64,000 nt of DNA from Haemaphysalis longicornis. Lineage: Eukaryota > Arthropoda > Arachnida > Ixodida > Ixodidae. Positions 9,715 through 20,116 of the stretch are shown here, one piece after another (the first letter of the stretch is position 1; the number at the start of each line of letters is the position of its first letter). A program made the translations under genes and the position numbers. The stretch covers positions 56,202,826 to 56,266,825 of the forward strand of contig CM023454.1 in NCBI GenBank assembly GCA_013339765.2. The letters run 5' to 3'. The notes under the pieces are model-generated. The model made no database searches and was not told where the DNA came from. It saw only the letters and a list, made by a program, of their open reading frames with translations.

Positions 9715-11640
9715 TTGAGCGTGCAGAACGAAATAACCTACGCATTATGAATACCTTCTTCTGTAAACGGGGAAAGTCGCAAGTGGACCTGTAGGAGCCC
9801 GAATGGGGAGCACAAAATGAAATAGGCCTCATAATATTCGATAACCCTGGCGTCATGCAGGATGTGGAAGTGCTTCGGAAGGGTAAGGTGTAGTGGCCAC
9901 CGTATGTTAAGATCTCGAATTAGGCTAGATTTCAGGAGGGACCCGCAACAAGCAAGGATGAAAGAAGCCGATAAATGAGCTAACAGTAAGACGTAAAGTA
10001 GAAAAATTCTGGATCGCGCTGCAGAACCGATATTCTACTCTTAACGAGGAAGCCGAGCTTACGACACAGGAAGCCAGCGACAACCTTACACGCATTATCA
10101 AGGAGTGTGCAGTAGAAGTCGGAAGCTATATGGCTAGACAGGATACTGGTAAACGTTCACAGGAGACAAAAGATCTAATCAGAAAACGGCAAACCATGAC
10201 AATCACTACCGCAGCTGACAGAATAGAACTACCGGAGCTCTCGAAGTAAATCAATAAGCATAAGACAGCTGACTTACGGAAGTATAATATGGAGAGGATC
10301 GAATACGCTGTAAAGAACGGAGGTAGCCCGAAAGCAGTAAAAAGACGTCTTGGCTTGGGGAAAAATCAGATGTACACACTTAAGGATAATCAAGGCAATT
10401 CTTCACAAATAGGGATAAAATAGTCACCGTGGACGAGGAGTTTTATAGGGATCTGTACAGTAGCCAGGACATCCAGGTTATAATGCCGAACGAGACAGTA
10501 GTTCAGAGGAGATAGACATCCCGCCAGTAGTAACGACCAAAGAACTAAGGAATGCTTTGAAAGAAATGAAAGGGGGCAAAGCACCTGGTTGAGGATCAGA
10601 TAACAGCAGACCTCTTTAAGGATGGCGGGGAGGAAATTGTACTTGAAAACTGGCAAACCAGTATACCCGTGCCTAATGACCGCAGTGGGTACCAGAATAT
10701 TCGGAAGAACGCGAAGATAATCCTAATTCATAGGAAAGACGACATGAAACACTTGAAAAATTACAGGCCGATCAGCTTACTGTCAGTCACTTACAAGGTA
10801 CTTACCAAGGGGTAACCGCTAACCGAAGTTCTGCAACCTTAGATTTCAGTCAACCTAAAGAACAAGCAGAGGTCCGTAAAGGTTATTCAACAATGGACCA
10901 TATTCACACGATCAATCAGTGATAGAGAAGTGCGCTGAGTATACTGAACCCCTATATAATAGCCTGCAGTGATTATGAGAAAGCATTTGACATGGTCCAC
11001 ACTCCTAGCAGTCATTCAGACATTACGGAACTAGGGGGTAGATGAGCATTAGTTAAGAATACAGAGGATATCTACAATGGGCCTACAGATACCATCAATC
11101 CTCCATAGGGAGAGCAGAAAAACACCTATAAGAAAGGGTGTCAGACAAGGGAAACACAATCTCTCGAATGTTATTCACAGCATTGTTTACAAGAAGGTAT
11201 TCAGAACGTTGGATTGGAAACAGGTGGGAGAAAGGGTTAATGGAGAATACATCAGTAACATCAGATTTGCTGATGGCGTTGCCTAGCTAAGTACCTCGGG
11301 GGACGAAAGGAAGCTTTCCACACTGGGCAAACAGAGTAGAAACCGTGGGCCTGAAAATAATATGCAGAAAACTAAACTAATCATCAATAACCTCGGCACA
11401 GCACAGCGGTTTGAGATAGGTGGCGAGGCAGTGTAAGTGGTACGCAAATATATTTACTTAGGTCAAGTTGTGACCCCAGATCTCAACCATCAGGCAGAGA
11501 TAAAAAAAAGAATCAGAATGGGATGGGGTGCATATGGCAGACATTCCCAATAATGAATAGCAGCCTTCCATTGTCGCTGAAGAAGAAAGTGTATGACAGC
11601 TGTATCTTACCAGTACTCACCGACGGCGCAGAAAACTTGG
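9715..11640 (+). pseudogene. RTE reverse transcriptase relic, copy 2
   Basis: Fragments in shifting frames include KAPG (about 10575), an ITADLFKDGG-type stretch (10605-10625), the RPISLLS-like segment (about 10765), GVRQG (about 11135) and IRFADGVA (about 11258-11286, where the second catalytic Asp is Gly). The order is that of a normal RT palm. Numerous indels are present compared with copy 6 at 20.6 kb. Confidence 0.75.
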
Positions 11641-12053
11641 AGGTTCACTAAGAGGGTTTAACTTAAATTCAGAATGACTCAGCGGGCAATGGAGGGGAAA
11701 ATGATACGCGTAACATTACGGGACAAGAAGAGAGCGGATGGGTCAAGGACCAAACTTGTGTTAAAGACATATTAGAAGAATTAAGAAGAAGAAATGGACG
11801 TGGACAGGGCATGTAATGGGAAGGCAAGATAAACGCTGGTCATTAAGGGTAACAGAGTGGATCCCTTGAGAAGGCAAGCGTTGCAAGGGGCTGCGAAAGT
11901 TAGATGGGCAGATGAGATCAAGAAGTTTGCGAGGAAAAATTGGTCACAGTTGGCACAAGACCGAATTATTTGGAGAATAATGGGAGAGGCCTTTGCACTG
12001 CAGTGGGTGTATGATAAGCTGGGGGATGATGAAGATGATGATGATGATGAGGT

Positions 12054-13201
12054 GTAGGTAGGTAACTTGATAGCAAGATATGTAGGTAAGTAGGTAGGTA
12101 GGGAGGGTAGGCTGGTTGGTAGGTAGGCAAGTAAAAAGTAGGAAGGTAGGTAGGTAGGTAGGAATATATGTTTATAGTAGGAAGGATGTAGGTAGGTAGC
12201 CAGGTGGGCAGGTAGGCAGATAAACATATATGTGTGTAGGCAGGTAGGTTTGTACGGCTAGGTAGCTACTTCGGTTATTCAAAATTTAGATAGGTACTTA
12301 GGAAGGCAGGTGGACAGTGAGGTTGGTAGGCAGGTAAGTGGGTAGGTTGGCAGCTCTGTTGGGACGGTTAGTATGAGCAGGCAGGTAGGTAGTATTTGGG
12401 TAGGTAGGTACCGTAGTTAGGTAGGCTTGTAGGTAGATAAAAAGAAGGTATTAGGGTACGTATGTAGGTAGGTAATCATGTTGGTAGGTAGGTAAGGAGC
12501 TCGGTAGCTGGTTAGTTAGCCAGGGATGTCGGTAGTATTTGTAGTAAGTAGGATGTAGGCAGGCAGTTAGGTAGGTAGGTAGGCAGATAGGTGGTAGGTA
12601 GGGAGGCAGGAGACAGTTTCAGGGGAAGCTAGACAGGTAGGTAGGTTCTAATGTACGTAGCAGGTAGGTAGGTACTTAGCTATGTAGGTAGGTAGGTATG
12701 TAGGTAATTAGGTTTGTATTAAGCTGAGGTATGTAGGTAAGTAGGTTGGTATGTCGGTAGGAAGGCAGGCAGGTAGGTATGTAGGTAATTATGTTTGGTA
12801 ATAACCTAAGGTCTGTAGTTAAGTAGGTTGGTATGTCGGTAGGAAGGCAGGCAGGTAGGTATGTAGATTGCTAGGTAGGGATCTACGTGGGAAGGTAGAC
12901 AGGTGGTAGGTAAATAGGTAGGGAGGTATGTAGGTAGGCATGCAGGGAGGCAGGCAGGCAGGTTGGTATGTAGGTAGGTAGGAAGTAGATATCTTTGTAC
13001 GTAGTTAGGTACTTTTGTATTCAGTACGGCAGGTAGGCAGGCAGGAAGGAAGGCGGATAGGTAGGACGGTGGGTAGGTAGGTAGGCATGCATGAACGTAT
13101 GCAGGACAGGTATATATGTATGTAGTTAGGTAGGTAGGTATATACGAAGATAGGTAGGTAGGATTGTAGGTGGGTAGGCAGGCATGCAGGTACGTATGTA
13201 G
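12054..13201 (+). repeat. (TAGG)n satellite block 2
   Basis: GTAG-orientation array starting directly at the ATG-triplet tail of RTE copy 2. It includes a local duplication of an 82-bp segment: the motif GGTTGGTATGTCGG recurs at 12744 and 12826 with matching flanks. Confidence 0.95.
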
Positions 13202-13714
13202 CCCTTTCAGTCACCGTGTCTCCATACGGAGACGCTACTTTCTTTGTTGTTTTCCTCGTGAAAACGAAAAAGTTCATGCTGCAGAGCGGTGCGGCTGATG
13301 TTCGAAACCTACGGAAGTTAGAAGGTAGCACCATGTGATGTGGAATGGCGAAACCGCACTCATAAACATCGTTTCAAAATGGACGCGACCAAGTTTTGTG
13401 GGAGCTCCGGTGTGTTGCCGTCCTAAGTTCTCTTTTACTGCGGCGTAATTCATTTATAAATACTAAAAACACCTCTTTGAGGTGCAGAAATTATTATTTC
13501 ACCTCCGTGTTGTAAACTGCCTCAGGACATTTATTATTTTTTAGAGAAAAGCAGGATTGAGTAATTTTGTTCCGTATGAGGACGCGACGCCATTTGCGTA
13601 ATAAGTATTCTAGAGAGACTGAACTTCTTTTCTTATCTCTAGACACTTGACACTGGTAAACCTCCAAGTATGGAATTTTTCTCCAGTGAATATAATAATT
13701 CGTGACTGAAAGGG
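13202..13714. mobile_element. 513-bp MITE with CCCTTTCAGTCAC terminal inverted repeats
   Basis: The ends are perfect 13-bp inverted repeats (CCCTTTCAGTCAC at 13202-13214, its complement at 13702-13714). GTAG flanks both sides, which is either a 4-bp target duplication or just the satellite unit. Subterminal sequences GTCTCCATACGGA and GTCCTCATACGGA-like are also inverted (about 13218 and 13570). There is no coding capacity. CCC-starting ends resemble piggyBac-type termini, but the expected TTAA target is absent, so the superfamily is open. Confidence 0.75.
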
Positions 13715-13845
13715 GTAGGCAGGTAGGATGTATTGTGTAGGTACTGGGTAGGAAGTAAGTACTGGGGAAATTGGTAGAAAGGTGTGTAAGTAGGTAGGTA
13801 GAAGGAAGGAGGTTAGTTATGTTAAGTATGTAGGTAGGGAGTGCC
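13715..13845 (+). repeat. (TAGG)n satellite block 3
   Basis: Short continuation of the GTAG array to the right of the MITE. Confidence 0.85.
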
Positions 13846-14510
13846 AGGTCTCCGGTTCAAGTCAAATAGAGAAAATTATCTCGCATAACTGTGTCTAATA
13901 CCAGTCAACCACAAGAGACACATGAAACAATGACACGTATAACCATAACCCGACAGCTTAACAATCGGTAAATACTACTAGAAAGTTCAACGAACCGGAA
14001 AAGAATACAGAGCAAGGCTTAAAGTTTTTACGAGAATGCAGTCCCCTTCGCACCTTCAGTCTGGTTAAGGCGTGCCTGCGTGCCTGCGTGCCTGCCACAG
14101 GCCAAGGGCATGTGGCGGCATGGCTTCGTTGGTCGGGGGTCCGATCACGCATGGAGGTTTCCCTGTGGATACCATGTTCCGGGGTCTCGCGTTTTGCAGA
14201 ACAGCGACCATCGTGGAAGCACTGTCGACCCTTCCTCTCCCGATTCGTGAGGTTGATTACCGGGTGAGGATAGATGCGGACGTAATCCATCGATGACCAC
14301 TGCTATGGGATCAGATCCGATCACCCGACAGCTCTCTCCACAGCTTTTTCGCACACGTCTTCCGTCCTCTTCCCTGTTATCAAATCCCTCCAACGTAGCT
14401 GGCATGTTATGATTGGTTGATGGGCAGCGCGACGATGATGATATTGTAGTGTTTTAGAGCACATCCCGTGGAACGCGTCTCCATTATCGTGTTCACTTCA
14501 GCTCGTGAAA
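13846..14510. other. Unassigned insert in satellite
   Basis: Non-satellite sequence with no recognised domain in either strand. It has three tandem copies of an 8-mer, GTGCCTGC, at about 14070-14094. Flanked both sides by the GTAG array, so it is probably another inserted element. Confidence 0.4.
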
Positions 14511-14770
14511 GTAGGCAGGTAGGCATGAAGGAAGGAAATGCGGGTATGCAGGTAGGCAGGCAGGCAGGCAGATAGGTAGGAGGCAGATAGGAAGGCAGGT
14601 AGGTAGGTAAGTTGGCTGGTAGGTTAGGTAAGTATGTAGGAGGGTAGGTAGGTAGGTATGTAGGAGGGTAGGTAGGCAATGAGGTAGGACGATAGGTTGC
14701 AGGTAGGCATGTAGGTAAGTAGCGAGGTGGGTAGGTTAAGTCGGTGCGTAGGTAGATTGTTAGTTTTGGT
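14511..14770 (+). repeat. (TAGG)n satellite block 4
   Basis: GTAG-orientation degenerate array between the unassigned insert and RTE copy 3. Confidence 0.9.
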
Positions 14771-15150
14771 AGGTACTCACCTACGGGACAGAAAATTGGT
14801 GGCTCACTATGAGGGTTGTACTTAAATTTGAGGACGACTCTGCGGAATGGATCATAGAACACACTGTGTTATAAGACATAATATTAGAACAAAAAAGAAC
14901 TGGACGCGGCCAAGGCATGTAATCTGAAGGCAACACAACCGTTTGTCATAGCGGAAACAGAGTGGATTCCTAGAGAAGGCAAGCATCGCAGAGGGCAGCA
15001 GAAAGATAGGTGGCAATATGTGATCAGGAAGTTTCGGGGATACATTGGTCGCAGTTACCACAAGACCGAAGTAATGCAAGTATAATGAGAGAGGCCTTTG
15101 CCTGCAGTGGGGGGAATATAGGCCGGTGATGATGCTATGATGATGTTGAG
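14771..15150 (+). mobile_element. RTE copy 3, 3' fragment
   Basis: About 380 bp matching the RTE C-terminal region and 3' end in diverged form. It starts at the CTCACCTACGGGACAG stretch and ends in ATGATG triplets at about 15126-15146, where the satellite resumes. All frames are broken. It is the most diverged RTE copy in the window. Confidence 0.8.
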
Positions 15151-15728
15151 GTTGGTAGTAGGTAGGATGTAGGTATTTGGAATGTAGGCAGGTGTGTAGG
15201 TAGTCATATATATGGTAGACACGTAGGTTGGTAGGTATGTAGCTACTTGGGTTTTTCAAAAGGTAGATAAGTACTTCTGCGGCAGGCAGGCACACAAGCA
15301 GGTACAAAGGCAGGTGCGACAGGTTAAGTAGGTAAGGTAGATAGCTAAGGTATGTATTTAAGTATGTTGGTAAGTATATATGTTGGCGGGGGGGCAGACA
15401 AGCAGACAGGTAGGTAGGTAGGTAGGAAGGTAGGTAGGTAGGTAGGTAGGTAGGTAGGTAGGTAGGTAGGTAGGTAGGTAGGTAGGTAGGTAGGTAGGTA
15501 GGAAGGTAGGTAGGTGTAAGTAGGTAGGTTTATAGGCAGGTGGGTAGGTAGGTAGGAAGGCAGGCAAGCAGGCAGGTAGGTAGGTAGGTAGGAAGGCATG
15601 AAAGCAGGCAGATCGGTAGGTGGGTAGTTAGGCAGTTAGGTATTTAGGTATGTATGTAAGTGGTGAGGTAGGTACGAAGGTAAGTAGGTAGGTAGGCAGG
15701 TAGATAGATACGTACGTATGTAGGTAGG
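15151..15728 (+). repeat. (TAGG)n satellite block 5, with a nearly pure run
   Basis: Contains one of the cleanest tracts in the window, almost uninterrupted GTAG units from about 15409 to 15512. More degenerate sequence lies to either side. Confidence 0.95.
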
Positions 15729-15846
15729 TAGGTAAGAACTAAACGCGCGCCATGGCTCTGCTGAGAACACCCATTTAAACCTATTCTTTTCTCCTTATAA
15801 TGGTGATCTCTGTTGTGGCAAGCGGTCTTCGTTCTTTTCGCAAACA
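15729..15846 (-). repeat. 3' LTR of BEL-like element 1
   Basis: Matches the 5' LTR at 17633-17749, sharing CCATGGCTCTGCTGAG and GGCAAGCGGTCTTC. The outer left end (first 8 bases) is uncertain because it merges with satellite. Confidence 0.65.
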
Positions 15847-16565
15847 TCTCCCGCCCTCGACAGTGATTGCATCTACTAAAAATGACTTGAGGTAGTAAAC
15901 ATGCCAGAAACATAAAACCAAGTCGTTTTAGTAGCTTGGTTCGAATCTGGTCAGCTGTTGGGTCACCGTTCGTCTGCGGCTTAATTTTCCAGTCCATGCT
16001 TTAACGTCCGATGCTGCTTTCTAATTACGCCTTCAATAGTATCTGCGATGAGAGGCACCGCGACCCACTGTTGGTGTTGCAGAGAAGAAAATTCCCAGGT
16101 CTCCCCGTCTAGCTGGTCTCTCACATCGTCTTGGTCGGATCGGAACTTGTCTCGACCGAACCTACCTAGCCTTAACACGCGTTAAATGTGGAGGAACTAG
16201 TAGTCCGCCGCTGACAGAATTGAGTTCGTAGTCTAGGCGAATGTCCAGAACTCTGCGACTCGTCTTTATTTTGGCAGTCCTTTTCTGTTTGCTAGGCTTG
16301 TCCCGGTGTCTTCGCCTTTTGCACCAGTTCATAAGGTGTTCATGGCATCAGTGTTCGTGATCACATGCATTGAATCAACTGGCTTCTGATGATAGGGAAC
16401 GGTCTCAGGAGGTTGGGCTAAGAGTTCTTCACTCTGTACAAAATCTATCCGTGACCACAGCGTAGCATTTGTGGAAGTTCTCAAGTCGCCTACTGGCAGT
16501 GGGATGGCTTCTGCTGTTGTATTTGTTATGTTTATTAGCTTATTACGGGCAGCTGTAGAGGTGAC

Positions 16566-17039
16566 AGCTGCATGACAACTGCATCTGAAGTTTATGACAG
16601 CTGCATCTTACCGGTACTAACCTACGGGGCAGAAACTTGGAGGCTCACTAAGAGGGTTCAACTTAAATTGAGAACGACTCAGCGGGCAATGGAGCGGAAA
16701 ATGAGAGGTGTAACATTAACGGACAAGAAGAGAGTGGACTGGGTCAGGGAGCAAACTGGGGTTAAAGACATATTAGTAGAAATTAAGAAGACGAAATGGA
16801 CGTGGGCAGGGCATGTAATGCGAAGGCAAGATAACCGCTGGTCATTAGGGTAACAGAGTGGATTCCTAGAGAAGGCAAGCGTTGCAGGGGGAGCAGAAAG
16901 TTAGATGGGCAGATGAGATCAAGAAGTTTGCGGGGATAAATTGGTCACAGTTGGTACAGGACCGAGATTTTTGGGAAAGAATCATGGCAGAGGCCTTTGC
17001 CCTGCATTGGGCGTAGATAGGCTGGAGATGATGATGATG
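16566..17039 (+). mobile_element. RTE copy 4, 3' fragment with 9-bp target duplication
   Basis: Carries the RTE C-terminal frame (16572-16853: ILPVLTYGAETWRLTKR through GHVMRRQDNRWSLG), then the 3' tail of ATG triplets. The direct repeat AGAGGTGAC flanks it at 16557-16565 and 17040-17048. The first 25 bases repeat local CTGCAT motifs and look like junction filler from 5'-truncated insertion. It lies inside BEL-like element 1, so it is younger than it. Confidence 0.9.
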
Positions 17040-17209
17040 AGAGGTGACCAACGAGCTCCAGGATGTTAGGACGGGTGGGACTTGATTGGTCCCCACCATC
17101 CTACTTGTTATTAGGCAGCCACAGCGTGCCGCAAATCACGTATAAGTATTTTTCACACTATTCGTAGTCCTTTTCGTAGTCTTCGACATCTGGGAGATCT
17201 CGTATCTGT

Positions 17210-17586
17210 CAGTCAAGATCATTTATGTCGTCCATTACTTGGGTAAGGGATTCTAGGAATATTTTAAGCCTACTTATTCTCGGCGTTGATCATTCCCCAA
17301 GGTTGTCTGTTGTTCTGACGAGTTCGGTTATCGTCGCACGGAGAGTGTCCCTCAGCTCATTCAGTTCACTCACGGCCTCCCTGTGCTCAGAAGGCTGACT
17401 GTCCACAGGGAGGGTGTTCTGGATACGGTGCTGCTGCTGGGCACTACCGGGTTCCCAGTGGTCAGTGCGGTGCGTTGAGCAGTCAGCCATTGGGGGGGGG
17501 GCGCCGTTCGAGGGCAAGGCCCACAGGATCAAAACATCAAGTGGTTTCCCAGCCTCGCGTGCCTCGAAGTCGCTGTGCGCCGTCAT
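17210..17586 (-). pseudogene. Gag-like N-terminal ORF of BEL-like element 1
   Basis: The minus-strand ORF starts at an ATG about 25 bases after the primer site. It runs 98 codons, MTAHSDFEAREAGKP at the start and ELRDTLRATITELVRTTDN near the end, to an in-frame TGA. Past that stop the same frame continues through two more stops as a helical stretch ending QIRDLPDVEDYEKDYE. That acidic YE-x-x-YE feature resembles the N-terminal helical part of BEL/Pao Gag. It also resembles DEEFDADVLEAIDYDERI in element 2. The assignment is by character only. Confidence 0.5.
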
Positions 17587-17632
17587 CTGGTATCCACCAG
17601 GTCCTTCCTACCGGGTTTCACGACACCAAACA

Positions 17633-17749
17633 TGTCGAGGAACTAAACCCACGCCATGGCTCTGCTGAGAACACCCGTTAATTCCTCTTCTTTTCTCCTC
17701 ATGAAGATTATCTCTACTTTGGCAAGCGGTCTTCTTTCTTTTCGCAACA
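17633..17749 (-). repeat. 5' LTR of BEL-like element 1
   Basis: 117 bp, TG at its start and CA at its end in the minus sense. It abuts satellite on its outer side and the primer-site region on its inner side. Confidence 0.7.
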
Positions 17750-18957
17750 GTAGGTACGTAGGTAGGTATGTAGGTGGGCACGTAGGTAGCTAGGTATGTA
17801 GGTAGGAAAATCGGTAGGCAGGCCAGCATATATGTATGTTTGGAAGGAATTTAGTAAAGGAGCTCGGTAGGTAGGTAGGATGTAGGTATTTAGTCAGCCA
17901 TGTAGGTGGGTAGGTATGTTGTAGGTAGGTATGTAGGCTTGTAGGCAGCAAGGCAGGCAGGTATGAAGGTAAGAATTTTGGTGAGTGTATATGTAGGCAG
18001 GCGGGCCTACATATATATACCTGCCTACGTAATACCTAAATACCTACCCACCTACATATATGTAGGTGGGTAGGTTGGAAAGTAGGTAGGTGACATACGT
18101 ACGTCGGTAAGTTAGCAGGTAGGCATGTAGGCTAGCAAGTGGGTAGGACGGTAGGCTGGTAGGCAGGTTGTTATTTTGGCAGAAAGGTAAGAACGTAGGT
18201 ATTTAGGTAGGTAGGTAAATAAGTAGAGCGGTACATCGGTTGGTTGGTAGGCAGCAACGCAAGCAGTCATGCATGCCGGTAGGAAGGCAGGCAGGCCGGC
18301 AGGTAGGTTGGTAGGTAGGTAGATAAATAAGTATGGTGGTAGGTACGTAGGTAGGGAGGTAGGCATACATGTTAGTAGGTAGGAAGGTATATAGGTGGGT
18401 AGTAGGTAAGTAGGTAGGTAGGTGGAAAGGCAGGTAGGCATGCAGGTCGTTAGGTATGTAGGTATGTTAGTAGGTAGGTAGAATATAGGTAGATAGGTAG
18501 CCAGGTGCGCAGGTAGGTAGGTATCCAAATATGTGGGTAGTCACATAGGTTGGTAGGTATGATGGTAGGTAGGTAAGTACTTAGGCTAGTTGATAGGTAT
18601 GAAGGTACTTAGGTGGACAGGCAGGCTGACTGGCAGGTAGGAAGGCAGGTGGACAGGCAGATACGTAGGTAGGTACATAGGTAGTTAGGCAGGTACTTAG
18701 GTAGGAAGGTATATAGCTAGGTAGGTGGAAAGGCAGGTAGGCATGCAGGTCGTTAGGTATGTAGGTATGTTAGTAGGTAGGTAGAATATCGGTAGATAGG
18801 TAGCCAGGTGCGCCGGTAGGTAGGCATCCATATATGTGGGTAGTCACATAGGTTGGTCGGTAGATAAGTACTTAGGCTAGTTGGTAGGTAGGAAGGTATT
18901 GAGGTAGACAGGCAGGCTGACTGGCAGGTAGGAAGGCAGGTGGACAGACAGATACGT
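17750..18957 (+). repeat. (TAGG)n satellite block 6, with a 300-bp higher-order repeat
   Basis: GTAG array. The segment starting at 18421 (GGTGGAAAGGCAGGTAGGC) recurs at 18724 with the same order of rare variants for about 290 bp, so a unit of roughly 303 bp is tandemly duplicated. It also holds a short strand-flipped segment at 18005-18058. Confidence 0.9.
17989..18075. repeat. Micro-inversion with palindromes in the satellite
   Basis: The + strand switches to the CTAC orientation between about 18005 and 18058 and then back. The left edge is a hairpin with 10-bp arms (17989-17998 and 18005-18014). The right edge is a perfect 34-bp palindrome (18042-18075) centred on ATATAT. Confidence 0.85.
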
Positions 18958-19172
18958 CATCATCATCACCAGCCTATCTACGCCCACTGCAGGGCAAAGG
19001 CCTCTCCCATTATTCTCCAATTACCTCGGTCCTGTGCCAACTGTGACCAGTTTATCCCCGCAAACTTATTGATCTCATCTGCCCATCTAACTTTCTGCCG
19101 CCCACTGCAACGCTTGCCTTCTCTTGGGATCCACTCTGTTACCCTTAATGACCAGCGGTTATCAGCGTTAAT
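18958..19172 (-). mobile_element. RTE copy 5, 215-bp 3' fragment with 11-bp target duplication
   Basis: The 3' 215 bp of the RTE family on the minus strand, inserted in the satellite. GACAGATACGT flanks it at 18947-18957 and 19173-19183. The neighbouring copy of the 300-bp satellite unit has the uninterrupted target (GGCAGATACGTAGG at 18656-18669), which acts as an empty site. No coding capacity. Confidence 0.95.
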
Positions 19173-20045
19173 GACAGATACGTAGGTAGGTACATAGGTA
19201 GCTGGCGGGTACTTAGGTAGGAAGGTATGTAGCTAGGTAGGTAGGTACGTAGGTAACTTAATTAGATAGGTGGCTTAGGTATGTTGGTTAGTAGGTTGGT
19301 AGGTATATATGTAGCAGGCGGGAAGGCAGGCAGGTAGGTACGTATGAAGGTCGTTAGGAAGGTACGTAGGCATGCATGTAGTAGGTAGGTAGGTAAGTAG
19401 GTATGAAGGTAGGTAGGTAGCCAGCTCGGTAGGTGGGTAGTTAGGCAGGTAGGTAAGTAGTATTTAGGTAGGTAGATAGGCAGGAAGGTAGGTAGGCAGG
19501 TACGTAGGGGAGTACGTAACTCAGAAAGTAGGTATATAGATGGGTAGGGATGTAAGTGGGCAGGAGGTTAGGCAGGTAGTTAGGTTGGTAGGTAGGCAGG
19601 TAGGTAGGCAGGTAGATAGGTAGGTAGTCGGTGCGTAAGCAGGTATGTAGGTAGGAAGGACGGTAGGTAGGTAGTGAGGTTGGTAGGTAGGTGTGATGCA
19701 GTTATGTAGTTAGCCAGGTAGGTAGGTAGGTAGGTAGGTAGGGAGGTAGTATTTGGGTAGGTATGAAGGTAGGTAGGAGCAGGTTGGTAGGTAGATTGGA
19801 AGGCAGGTAGGAAGGCAAGATTAGGTGGGTAAATTGGAAGGTAAGCTGGTAGGCAGGAAGGCATGCAGGTAGGTAGGTGTGCAGGTAGGTAGGAAAGAAT
19901 TAGGTACTCGGGCCGAAAGCTAAGTAGGTGGGTTTTTATTGTATGTACGCAGGTAGGTAGGTACTTAGGAAGGCAGGCAGGTAGGTAGGCCGGTAGTCAG
20001 GAAAGCACGCAGATAGTCAGGCAAGTAGGTGTGCAGGTACGTAGG
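19173..20045 (+). repeat. (TAGG)n satellite block 7
   Basis: GTAG array from the right target duplication of RTE copy 5 to the CR1-like element. Confidence 0.95.
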
Positions 20046-20116
20046 TAGGAATCAAGCTCCGAGGAAACTATTGCCATCTAGTTTGGGCATCCACTAGTCA
20101 AGAAAACATACAAAAA

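Larger units (their letters stand above)
8847..12053 (+). mobile_element. RTE-clade LINE, copy 2, full-length with tRNA-like head
   Basis: A plus-strand element inserted in the satellite: block 1 ends at its first base and block 2 begins at its last. It consists of a tRNA-like head (8847-8935), a 5' UTR (to about 9150), an EN frame, a decayed RT, the C-terminal GHVM-R-QD-RWSL region (about 11790-11850), and a 3' tail of ATG triplets (12027-12051). The RT catalytic motif reads FADG instead of FADD (about 11262-11275). Frameshifts and stops make it non-functional. It is the best complete example of the family here. Confidence 0.9.
15729..17749 (-). mobile_element. BEL/Pao-like short LTR element 1 (non-autonomous, decayed)
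   Basis: Two direct repeats of about 117 bp (15729-15846 and 17633-17749) bound the element. In the minus sense the 5' LTR runs from TGTTGCGAAAAG to CTCGACA. It is followed by the primer-site-like TGGTGTCGTGAAACCC (about 17610-17627) and then a Gag-like ORF. The 3' LTR is preceded by the purine tract GAGGGCGGGAGA (15847-15858). No protease, RT or integrase is seen in the 1.8 kb interior. An RTE 3' fragment is nested at 16566-17039. Its primer site and polypurine tract resemble those of the complete element at 38.7-40.8 kb, so the two are related. Confidence 0.65.

Noticed and set aside
13198..13201. GTAG as a certain target duplication of the MITE
   Set aside because: The surrounding satellite is made of GTAG units, so the match has no diagnostic weight.
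15345..15599. Reading frames of repeated Pro-Thr-Tyr-Leu on the minus strand, here and in every satellite block
   Set aside because: They are the translation of the (TAGG)n satellite. They have no start context and no conserved ends, and they appear wherever the array lacks a stop.
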